Shown piece after piece: positions 9,715-18,729 of a stretch of 64,000 nt of DNA. The translations under genes were made by a program, and so were the position numbers. Under the pieces are notes generated by a model. That model was not told where the DNA came from, ran no database searches, and saw only the letters and a list, made by a program, of their open reading frames with translations. The stretch is from Fragilariopsis cylindrus CCMP1102 (Eukaryota > Bacillariophyta > Bacillariophyceae > Bacillariales > Bacillariaceae): contig FMBT01000355.1 in NCBI GenBank assembly GCA_900095095.1, forward strand, positions 62,001 to 126,000. Direction: 5' to 3'. Position 1 is the stretch's first letter. Every line of letters begins with the position of its first letter.

Positions 9715-11832
9715 TTATGCGCAAAACCCTGCTTGATTATCTAGAAGTAATAACCTCTCTGAATATATTCGAGAAAAGGTTTGACTCATATGCTCTCCTC
9801 TTTGATGAACATGCGGAAAAATACTTTTTGGAAATGACGTATTTTCAAGCCAATCATGCTTGAGCGCATCTCCCGACGTGATCCTCTTCGACGAATCAAT
9901 AGAAAGACAGCTATGAATCATATCTAGTAATTTGTCGTGATTTGGACACTGCTCGATACAGATTTCAATTAAGGAATTTTCTAGTCCTTTTTGGAACGCG
10001 GCAGGATCCTCATCGGCTTGATCATAACTATCAATCCATTCTTTTGTGAAACCTAAGGTTATTTCCAATATGATACACCCTAACGACCACATATCAGCGG
10101 ATCTACCTTCAAATCTGTCATGGATAACCATCTCTGGGCAATAAAAACCAGGCGTTCCACATGCGTAATCTGTGCGTATAATATCTTTACTTTTATCGGG
10201 TTTTCTTGCCATATTCACAAGACCAAAATCACATAATCGGACGTGTTCGCATCTGGCATTATGAGAATCTAGGGATCTTGTCAGGAGAATATTTTCTGGT
10301 TTCAAATCAAGATGGCAAATCCCGTGGGAATGTAGATGATGTAATGGGCGGAGGATACCACGTATGACTTCTCTAGCGCTATCGAGGGTCAATCCAGTCT
10401 CATTATGGTATCTGTGTAGATCCATATAGCACAGCTCCGTAACAACGTAAATGTTTTCCTCAGCGTGAACAACCTCCTCTAAATGGACAATGTTTGGGTG
10501 CCTGTACATTTTGAGCACGTGTACCTCGACGGCAATCTGTTGCAGATCTTTAAATCGTTTGATATTGCTCTTGTTCAAAAGCTTGATAGCATATTTTTGT
10601 TGATTTTTCCTATGAGAGCCAATTCGAACTGATCCATAATATCCCTTGCCAAGCATTTCACCAAGTCGATACGATCCTACAGAATCAGAAGATTCGTGTA
10701 TATTGTAATCTACGGCTCCAACATCCTTGAATTTTGGTGCGACACTTGGAACATGTTGAAACATCACTACATCCATCTGTTCCGAATATCTTTGATTTTC
10801 TTGTCGTGTTTCTTCTAGTTCTTCTTCTACTTCCTGCCGTCTCTGTCTTTCTTCTTCGTACTCTCCTTGGTAGTGTGTAACTTCCTCCTGCAATTTTGTA
10901 ATTTGACGAGCATATTCCTCCAAAAGCATATTATTCGATTTCGATCCCTTGTCGGCCTTTATCAGTCGTTCCGTATCCTCTAGCTTATGCTTCAATGCGA
11001 GGTTCTTATATTTCTCCATGTCTAACATTCGACATGATTTTTGTAGTTCTACTATCAATCGTTGTTCAAATGACGATGATGATAATGATGATGATGGCGA
11101 CAAAGGCGGCGGTGACGACGACGACGTCGACGACGTTCCGTTTGATATCATAGAACGATTGTTGTAGTATTCTCTTACGACCGAAGTCGGGGATGATGAC
11201 GATGATGAAGGTAGGTGACCGCGACCGCCAGCTGTAGAAGGAATCCGGCTCATCAAAGTATCTAATTCGTTCATACTTGATATAGGAACTGTGTCATCTT
11301 TCTTCTCTTCTACAGGTTCCCAACGTGGGTGGCGTGTGGTCCAGTTGCGATGTGCCTGCTGTAAGTCACTTTCAAATCCCTGTACACTTATTTTAACTGA
11401 ATGAGGTTTTCTTCTTGGTTGGGACATGATATTTGATTCCTTAGAATTTCTTTCAACGGATCTATCGTATATTTCTTGACTGTTGGCAACGACATGAGTG
11501 GAATACTTGTCGACTTTCTGCTGTTGCTCCTTTGCTTGCCAATCTGGTTGTTGTCGTTTCTTTGCATGTTGCTGTTGCTGTTGCTGCTGCTGCTGCTGCA
11601 TTTTGAGGGAAACATTGCTTATCGACGATTTATCAACAAAGTCGTAGTCTTTCAGAAATTGTTTCATGCTTCTATCCTTCTTTAGATTTGAAGTGACAAT
11701 ATTATCATGCATCATCACTGTCGTCGGTTGTCGATCGAGTTTTCTATAAAATTCGGATTGACGACGATTATTTCTTCCCTTTCGATTGTTGTCAATCGCA
11801 AGGGAAGATCGTCGAAAATTCATGCAATACAT
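9715..11832 (-). CDS. Serine/threonine protein kinase with long disordered and coiled-coil N-terminus
   Basis: A 705-residue single-exon protein. Residues 1-260 are disordered, with a poly-Gln tract (CAG/CAA, about 11568-11603), basic patches and Ser/Asp runs. Residues about 265-355 are a charged coiled coil (EEVTHYQGEYEEERQRRQ). The kinase domain spans about 387-660: glycine loop GKGYYGSV, AIKLL lysine, VVTELC hinge, catalytic loop CHLDLKPEN, CDFG, activation segment ACGTPGFYCPE and DMWSLGCIILEI. The catalytic loop has His-Leu-Asp where most kinases have His-Arg-Asp, so this is a non-RD kinase, as in many CAMK-like enzymes that do not need loop phosphorylation. All catalytic residues are present, so it should be active. 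The overall fold is closest to CAMK-type kinases; the substrate is unknown. Confidence 0.88.
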   Translation of the reverse strand: MYCMNFRRSSLAIDNNRKGRNNRRQSEFYRKLDRQPTTVMMHDNIVTSNLKKDRSMKQFLKDYDFVDKSSISNVSLKMQQQQQQQQQQHAKKRQQPDWQAKEQQQKVDKYSTHVVANSQEIYDRSVERNSKESNIMSQPRRKPHSVKISVQGFESDLQQAHRNWTTRHPRWEPVEEKKDDTVPISSMNELDTLMSRIPSTAGGRGHLPSSSSSSPTSVVREYYNNRSMISNGTSSTSSSSPPPLSPSSSLSSSSFEQRLIVELQKSCRMLDMEKYKNLALKHKLEDTERLIKADKGSKSNNMLLEEYARQITKLQEEVTHYQGEYEEERQRRQEVEEELEETRQENQRYSEQMDVVMFQHVPSVAPKFKDVGAVDYNIHESSDSVGSYRLGEMLGKGYYGSVRIGSHRKNQQKYAIKLLNKSNIKRFKDLQQIAVEVHVLKMYRHPNIVHLEEVVHAEENIYVVTELCYMDLHRYHNETGLTLDSAREVIRGILRPLHHLHSHGICHLDLKPENILLTRSLDSHNARCEHVRLCDFGLVNMARKPDKSKDIIRTDYACGTPGFYCPEMVIHDRFEGRSADMWSLGCIILEITLGFTKEWIDSYDQADEDPAAFQKGLENSLIEICIEQCPNHDKLLDMIHSCLSIDSSKRITSGDALKHDWLENTSFPKSIFPHVHQRGEHMSQTFSRIYSERLLLLDNQAGFCA

Positions 11833-12320
11833 TCTAAGTAATGTAGAGTTATTCTATCAGGCAGAGTATATTCGTATCAATTAGCATATCAATATCCTTG
11901 CAGTCAAATAATGCTATTTGCTTTCTATTCCTCTGAGATCATAGATACTGTAAACCTATTCGAATTTATGAGACGGAGAAACCATTATCAAAAACCATCA
12001 AGAAAAAAAAATGTCTAGAGGTGCGCCATATCATCTTATCCATGACTGGAAATCCATGAGATGACTCATTCGACTCAATCTATTGATACCGTTCCTTCTA
12101 TAGCAACCACAAAACACGATTTGAACCTCATTTTATCACAAATCGCAATTCGAAATTTGAAATTGTTGATTGTTGTCATCTCAATATTAATAAGATATAA
12201 CCAATACCTCAATACCTCTCTGTAACGTTCTGTACACAAGTTTCAGTAAATTGTACACAAAATAGAACAGAATAGGATCTTTTTCGAAGAGCAACGTTCA
12301 AAGTACTGCACTGTGCCATA
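11833..12320. other. Divergent promoter region between kinase and TadA-like genes
   Basis: 488 bp between divergent start codons (kinase 11832 minus, deaminase 12321 plus). AT-rich, no ORF of note. Any core promoter elements are not distinct enough to place. Confidence 0.45.
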
Positions 12321-13112
12321 ATGGAATATACAAAGAATCACAGTTCATCAATTATATCTATTATCTTGGTAATAATAATATTCTTTTTACCAGCTGATTT
12401 TGTGATCTCATGGACGACACCATCACCCAATTCACTACGTCGTTACTTCACTCGTCGGAGAACAAGAACCAAAAATATCGTACGCTTTCTAGCACCAAAT
12501 GCAGAGAATGCAACATATGTCCATAATCATTTCATGGAAATGGCAATCGAACAGGCTAAGAAAGCTGGGAATAAAGGAGAGGTTCCAATCGGGGCCGTGA
12601 TTGTCAAGCGTCAACAAGACGACGGCGGCGGTATCGGTATGCATACTTACCATGTCATTTCTCGGGGTTATAATATGGTAGAGACTATACAAGATGCATC
12701 GGCTCATGCTGAATTGCAAGCTCTTAGACGTGCCGCGAAAAAAATCCAAAATTGGCGTTTATTAAATATGACACTTTACTGTACCTTAGAACCATGTCCG
12801 ATATGTTTGTCAGCCATACAACAATTTCGCATCCAAACTTTGGTTTATGGTGCGCCACAAGTTCGATATGGGGCAGTGGAAAGCCATATGAGAATGTTGG
12901 ATGATTATCAGCATCCCTCTCATACCATAGAAGAAGTTGTTTCGGGGGTGATGAAAGCGGAGTGCGCGGATATATTAAAAAGCTTCTTTCGGAGACGAAG
13001 AAAGGAGAGACCAAAAGTCCCTAAAAGTAGTGACTACAAGAATTCAGTGCAGAAACAACCTACTATCGCTAGTAGATCCAATCGAATACTAAGGTGGCCA
13101 AAGATAAAATAG
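12321..13112 (+). CDS. Plastid-type tRNA adenosine deaminase (TadA/CMP-dCMP deaminase family)
   Basis: 263 residues, one exon. The N-terminus has a hydrophobic signal peptide (IISIILVIIIFFLPA) followed by a cleavage region with Trp (FVISW) and a Ser/Arg-rich stretch, matching a diatom bipartite plastid presequence with Trp at +1. The zinc deaminase core begins near residue 72: HFMEMAIEQAKKAG, GEVPIGAVIV, catalytic HAE in SAHAELQALRRA and the zinc cysteines in EPCPICLSAI. VYGAPQVRYGAVES is typical of TadA. The bacterial-type enzyme turns the wobble adenosine of tRNA-Arg(ACG) into inosine, so a plastid role in decoding is likely. The C-terminal tail is very basic (FFRRRRKERPK), fitting RNA binding. 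Confidence 0.88.
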   Translation: MEYTKNHSSSIISIILVIIIFFLPADFVISWTTPSPNSLRRYFTRRRTRTKNIVRFLAPNAENATYVHNHFMEMAIEQAKKAGNKGEVPIGAVIVKRQQDDGGGIGMHTYHVISRGYNMVETIQDASAHAELQALRRAAKKIQNWRLLNMTLYCTLEPCPICLSAIQQFRIQTLVYGAPQVRYGAVESHMRMLDDYQHPSHTIEEVVSGVMKAECADILKSFFRRRRKERPKVPKSSDYKNSVQKQPTIASRSNRILRWPKIK

Positions 13113-13139
13113 ATTATTTAGACTAACAATTTTCAATGA

Positions 13140-14977
13140 TCAAATCGATGACGCAATAGGGTGTACATCGTCGAAGAATTTACGATCGCGTGGAGCTTTA
13201 TAAATCAGTTGCAGTTTCTCGAATAGATCTTTCTCTGTACAAACGGTCGTGATCACTCGCTCTCCTGTCTTCAAATCAAACAAGCCCTTGTCGTTCAATT
13301 TCCAGTTGAATTGTCTTTTAGCATATAGTCTCATGGACCGATTGAAATATTTCCCTCCCGTAAAGTAGAGCGAGGCGTATGGTTTTTGGAAGTAGGGCCA
13401 TATCTTGATATCAACACGGCGGCGTTTTCCGGATTTAGTGGGAGAAAAATAAACTCCCATGTATGTGGCACAACCTATCATGTTCTCAGGTTTCGACTTT
13501 TTGTATCGATTTTTGGACGAACGAAGAGTACTATGTGAAGTTTTAGGCAAAGATCCTTCCTGGGAGTTTGCATATGATTCTGTTTGTAGGCCGGGTAGAT
13601 TAGTCAGATGATGTGCTATGTGTCCATTCCTCCAAAGATTGTTGACCAATTCTGGCAAAAGTCTGGCTGGAATTTTGTCCATGTACTGCTTAGAAACGAT
13701 AAAAACATCCAAATCGCCAAGCTCAGTTTTTCCTCTTCTATAGGATCCCATTATTTCCGCATCACAGTCGGGAAGGATTTTCTTCACTTCTGTTCTTATC
13801 TGCTCAAACATAGTTTCTACTTCGTTTCGATTCATGTCTTCAAGAAACTCTTCGTAACATTGTACTCCAATTAACTGCCTTTGATCGAGATCAGTAAGTT
13901 TTCCGGTATATATACCCTCTCTTACTTGGTCAATATTGAGGAATCCTCTGTTGATTAAGTTCAACGCCGTTGCTTGACCGATCCCCCAAATTGCCAAAGA
14001 TTTCTCATTGCGATTCGAGTAGGATCTTTTCGAAAAGAATCAAGCCTCCGGAGTCGACCGGTCTGGAGGATTTGTTGGATCATTTGTGCCGTAGATGCTC
14101 CGACAAATGGAATCTCTCTGAGTTGCCGTATTGACGCGTCATATTGGATATCAAATCTATATTTTGTAATCTACCCGCGATTAAATGATACTGTCGAGCT
14201 TTCATGTCGTCCTCTTGTAAGCAGGGAGTTTGTTCGTAAATTTTAGATAATTTGAGAAAACATTCTGAAATCATCAGATTGCGTATTGGTTGCTGTTCTT
14301 TGTCTTTACATACACGTTGTCTTTTCGTGTTGTCTTGTCGTTGTTGTTTGCGCTTAAGACAAAGAGGAGGAAGAAGAAGAAGAAAACGATCCGTTATTGT
14401 TAGACAGTCATAACGTAAATACATGTTGCCATAAGTATGGCCGCTATTGTCATCACAATCATCATCAGGTTCCCGATATTCAATATTCTATGCGGTTGAT
14501 TTCTGTTTTGTTTTGTTTTGTTTCATTCTCACCTTTGGGACGTATCCGTACCACCGGTCTTTCGCCGACGGTGGAGGCACGATGGACGACGACGACGACG
14601 ACGACGACGGACGACGACGACGAAAATAATGAATCCAGCCAACTAGGTTTGACACAAGTCACTTCGTTCGTATCTAAAAACTCCCCCAAAGTTTCTTTTG
14701 TGGCATTATCATGTGTCGCTTTTGCAACCGACGCGAGATCAGAAATTCGTTCACTTATAATCCAATACGTCGCATCTGTATATCGATCCACGACTTTGAA
14801 TCGTGGCCGTGATTGTGGAATGGTACTACTATGCCTGTGTGTTCCACCAGTATCGTTCTTATTGCTGTCGTGGACGTCGGAGTTGCTTATCTTGGATGTT
14901 TCACAGTTACCATCAACATCAACCCCATTTAATGATAATAGACGGTCGATTAATATTTCGATACGTTTGCGAGGCAT
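13140..14977 (-). pseudogene. Second BRCT-PolX copy, interrupted by several frame shifts
   Basis: Paralogue of the PolX gene at 5.4-7.6 kb, in the opposite direction. The 3' part (13997-13140) is a clean frame with IWGIGQATALNLI, GSYRRGKTELGDLDVFI, RRRVDIKIWPY and YFTGG, so all three catalytic aspartates survive. Upstream, YHLIAGRLQNID, then IREIPFVG-type helix-hairpin-helix sequence, then the 3' part lie in different frames, needing shifts near 14150 and 14010. The BRCT segment (14977-14540; VKPSWLDSLF) is in yet another frame, and a GTGAGA donor or a shift near 14535 must join it. A low-complexity Asn-rich N-terminus may extend to about 15160, again with a shift near 15005. With four candidate breaks it is either a decaying duplicate or badly hit by indel errors. 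A GTC microsatellite (Val run, near 14583-14627) lies inside the BRCT part. Confidence 0.8.
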
Positions 14978-15190
14978 ATCTCGTCCTCGAGGACAAAACC
15001 AAATTCGTTTAAATCACTGGTAGGAACATAATCGATGTTGTTGTTGTTGTTGCTGTTGTTGTCGTCGTTATTATTATCATTATTATTACATACTTTTCGT
15101 TTCGTTCGTGACGACTGACACAACCGCGAGACGTCCGAATGCTGTTGTTGTGATAACGGTTTATTTATTCGATTTTATCGTCGGTTAAAT

Positions 15191-16303
15191 TCAACAAAGC
15201 GTTGACGATTCTAGAACGAGCTGGATCATTCTCTGTCTTGTTTTTGTTTTTGTTGTTGTTGTTGTTGTTGATATTGCTTTTCTTCGCAGTGGTGCTAATA
15301 TCCGTTTTGCTGCTGCTACTATGCTGCTATTGCAGTTGTTGTTGTTATCGATGTTACTCTCATCACAGGTATTGATCTTCGCTCCGGTCTTAATGATATC
15401 CTTTCTTGATACTACCGAAAAATCCAAATTCTCTTCTTCATACCGCAATGAGATTCTCATTCCTCTACGAATCGTTCTCTTTTTACTCCAGTTTTTATAG
15501 GTTAACTTCTCGGACAAAGATTCAATGTCATCGTCTTCATCAACATCATAGCAACCATGACGTATATCATCTTCGTTTAGAATAAGGACCGCGACTAAAC
15601 ACCCCCGAAACGAAATTTGCGTCACATCATCTTGACTGACAGCAGCAGTAGTAGCAGTAGCATCAGCATCAGCATCAGCACCCTCATCTGTGCTGGTAGT
15701 ATCATTATTGTTATCATTACTAATATTGCTGACTTCAACTTTCAGTGTTTCACGAGATATGTTTCCAGCCCAAGAAAGAACTGATCGACATTCTATACAT
15801 TTCTTACGACTCGATTTTAGGTTTTTACTGCAACCACAGGCCGTGAACATGGACGATAATACACAAGAACGTCCCAAAATAATAGCGTTGTCATCGTCGT
15901 TGATTTTCTTATCAGTTATATTTTTATTCTTCTTATTGTTGTTACCCTTTTTGTGTTTTCTACGATGATGGAGAGGAATCCAACCCACAGGAATTTGTGG
16001 AGAGTCACGTATTGTGGGCTTCATGTTGTTGACGTTTGTTACTTCAGTGGAGTTCGTGTTTTCCGCATTTTTTTCCCTATTTTTTGTCTTTTGCAGCAGC
16101 AAAAATGACGACGACGATGCAGATGCAGATGAAGATGTAGATAGCGATGAGCTTGGTACCAACATATTTCCATTACGCAACGGTGCGAGGAAAAGCATTT
16201 CGTCATTGTTTTCTTCTGCTTCGTTTTCGCCGTTCTTGCTGTCGTTGTCGTAATCGTCGTCATTTTTATTGCATCCGACGAAATTACCGGTAGATGACAC
16301 CAT
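15191..16303 (-). CDS. Acidic Asn/Asp-rich hypothetical protein
   Basis: About 370 residues from the ATG at 16303. I do not recognise a family. The N-terminal third is Asp/Asn/Ser rich, and the middle has a Cys-containing stretch (SSMFTACGCSKN, KKCIECRSVLSWAG) that could bind a metal. After an Ala/Asp repeat comes an ordered-looking part: DDVTQISFRGCLVAVLIL, then RRGMRISLRYEEENLDFSVV. The frame ends at 15191, but in the neighbouring frame, after a shift near 15320 by the Ser/Asn repeats, coding-like sequence continues with NDPARSRIVNALLNLTDD to a stop at 15165. So the true C-terminus is probably that one. It lies directly upstream of, and in the same direction as, the damaged PolX copy. Confidence 0.55.
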   Translation of the reverse strand: MVSSTGNFVGCNKNDDDYDNDSKNGENEAEENNDEMLFLAPLRNGNMLVPSSSLSTSSSASASSSSFLLLQKTKNREKNAENTNSTEVTNVNNMKPTIRDSPQIPVGWIPLHHRRKHKKGNNNKKNKNITDKKINDDDNAIILGRSCVLSSMFTACGCSKNLKSSRKKCIECRSVLSWAGNISRETLKVEVSNISNDNNNDTTSTDEGADADADATATTAAVSQDDVTQISFRGCLVAVLILNEDDIRHGCYDVDEDDDIESLSEKLTYKNWSKKRTIRRGMRISLRYEEENLDFSVVSRKDIIKTGAKINTCDESNIDNNNNCNSSIVAAAKRILAPLRRKAISTTTTTTKTKTRQRMIQLVLESSTLC

Positions 16304-16309
16304 ATTCAA

Positions 16310-16799
16310 CTAGGAAGTACGGTTATTATCCAATGAAAAGCTCCGCCTAGCATCGGCGGCGACGAGAGACGAGGTTCAATAATGCTATGTCAGCGTACAC
16401 CATACTCTAATGTGAAATGTGAAGTTTTTTGTGCTTCCCTTGTTGTTTCTCTCGATTCAATTATAACGATGCAATCATACATCCCCCCCCCTTCTTTTGA
16501 ATATCCTAAATCAAATAAGCACTATTATTACCCCTCCCCAAACTCAACAAATCGGCCATCGCTTTTTGAATTTTTCACGATCGATTATAATCGATTTATC
16601 GAATATCGATCTTCGAAAATTGAGTTTTTATTCAGAATTCGAAGTAGTATTGGAATCAATCGCATTGGTCACTCTACTTCGAAGTATTCTCTCTCACTAC
16701 AGTACACAGTGGTAGAACTATCACTAGCTAGAACTAGCTAGGACTGTAGCTCTAGTATCTGATTATATTCTACTCGTAGTTATATTCTACTTAGAAATC
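16310..16799. other. Intergenic spacer
   Basis: 490 bp between divergent genes. It contains a C-run near 16484-16491, short ATCGATTAT-type inverted stretches near 16580-16605 and a CTAGCTAG-like motif near 16722-16742. Open frames present here do not look coding. Confidence 0.4.
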
Positions 16800-17937
16800 A
16801 TGTCATCGTCGTCGACGTCGTCGTTGTCATTGCCATCAGCGCCGCAACCGCAACCGAAAAGAATACGAGGAAGAGATGACAACAACAAAAACTCCGCACC
16901 ATTATTTCCTACTAGTACCTCAAGATAAAAGACAGATGGAGATGGCAATTCTACCGGATACTTCATTCTCGTCATCAGCAGTACCAGTACCAAGAGTTGT
17001 CGATAGTGCTGTCGAAAATAATAATACCATGGCGAGAATCAACAATGTTGTTGGATTGCGAGACATCGAACTGATGGATTTAACGGCGTCTCTACGTGTT
17101 TGCATATTCAATTATTTGGGAGAGACACAAGAAGAACTGGTAAATTTGAGACTACTTTCGAAACAATTATACGAGGATTGTATAAACGACCTGGCATCGA
17201 ATGGAAAATATTTATATCTATGATTGAAATCAGTCCAATACATGGTGGTGGATCGATGGAAGGATTAGTACTAAAATTTTGGCGTCATTTAATGGACAAC
17301 AGTACAGACAAGAAGTTACGACGTTGTTTTCGCATGACAGTGCGCATGACAGTGGTTGATGCATATGAATTTTTCTCAAATCCAATGACTCTCCACGAAG
17401 TAAAAGGGATGATAAAAATTCCTCGAATGGATTGGATTTTATCGTTGGATATGTCCTTATTGGTACCATTAACAGCAGCCTTTTTCTATACGCCTTATCG
17501 GAGATGTTGCCAAAACTACGTGAAATTTCTCTTTCCAGCATAGCATGTGATTGTACCCTCGAGAAATCTTCAAGTCAATTTTCTCTTTTGTAAAAAAAAT
17601 AACGAGGAATAATATCAATAGATATTCGTGGGTCGATCTGAATAAGTTTGACATGATATCTTTTAAAAATCTAAAAGAAATCATCATGGACGATTCAGAA
17701 TTCTATTCCTCGCAACGATACATAGAAGGAATGTCGAATTTAGAAAATGATAGAGATACTTTCATCTTTCATTGTTGCAGCAAGACTCTCGAACGTGTTT
17801 CGATTCGGAATACGAAATACAGTACCTTCAACTATAACTATGGTCTTTGTGTTCCACAAAGTGCACTTACTAAATTTATTCGTGATGGTCCTCCAACTTA
17901 CGTTGGTTTCGAAGTGATCTATCAAAAGAAAATATGA
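16800..17937 (+). pseudogene. Broken F-box-like gene
   Basis: Pieces in three frames make one degraded gene. A Ser/Pro-rich start at 16800 or 16876 leads to an F-box-like helix region (MDLTASLRVCIFNYLG, then NLRLLSKQLYED, near 17070-17200). After a frame change near 17210 comes HGGGSMEGLVLKFWRHLMDN and IPRMDWILSLDMSLLVPL. More frame changes near 17480 and 17565 precede LREISLSS-type sequence and then SKTLERVSIRN, which look like the leucine-rich half. A 12-bp direct repeat (CGCATGACAGTG at about 17331-17354) sits in the middle. F-box proteins with leucine-rich C-termini pick targets for ubiquitin ligases. At least three shifts point to a pseudogene of a multicopy family, though indel error may add to the count. 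Confidence 0.6.
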
Positions 17938-18729
17938 CTATGCTTCAGAATGAACGACCGGACATCGAGTTTCTAAATTGATTCTACAAAAAACGAACCA
18001 ATGTAGTATCATAAAACTATATATCCAATGGGAATGCAAGGATGAATTATATTCGCCATGACACAGGTTACTATACATCTATGACACAGATAAATAATGA
18101 TGAATGATACTAATGATGCTTTAGAGTAATTGATAGAAAGAATATGATAAAGGAGAGATGACGGTGCTGCACCGATCGACCTCTTGATTTGGTTACCATG
18201 GTTACCAGACAGGCAAGCTGATACGAAACAACTACATATATTGATGTTACTACTACATTATAGGCCAAAAATTATAATATCTAATAAAATACTTTTTTAT
18301 ATATATTCATCGTAATTTAAGTATTCAATAGCCACATTTAAATAATAATATATGATCTGATCGTAAGGAAGGAATGTAGCTATAGGGTATGAACGGCACG
18401 AATCGTGGACCAGTCATGGGAAATATGTGTCAAAAATATAAGTATGTGCAAGCGGGGTATCATGCTACGTATGATGTATTTATCGGAGGATATTTTTGAG
18501 ACCAACCAGACCATGGGTCTGGTCTCCCCTTGGGGAGATGTGTGTTCGATCATAGGTTGTTATGATATTTATGTAAAATTACCACCAGTACAGTAATAGC
18601 TGTGTTATGTACAACGCACCGTCTATGTCGACAACAGTTCCTTCAAAAAGCAATCGGTCATAATGTATCTAGTTCGTTTGTACAGAAAGTATAACAAGCT
18701 TCGTTGGATCGACAGAAGAAGAAATAGCA
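17938..18729. other. Intergenic spacer with a small palindrome
   Basis: AT-rich, no supported gene. At about 18506-18524 there is a perfect 8-bp-arm palindrome (ACCAGACC ATG GGTCTGGT), next to CCCCTTGGGG. The pair could fold into hairpins, and I assign no function. Confidence 0.4.

Noticed and set aside
14397-15023. Plus-strand open frames over the second PolX copy
   Set aside because: They overlap the BRCT segment antisense, contain microsatellite-derived Thr/Asp runs and show no domain.
16382-16741. Open frame in the spacer before the F-box-like gene
   Set aside because: Sequence is AT-rich with no ordered or conserved pattern; likely promoter or leader.
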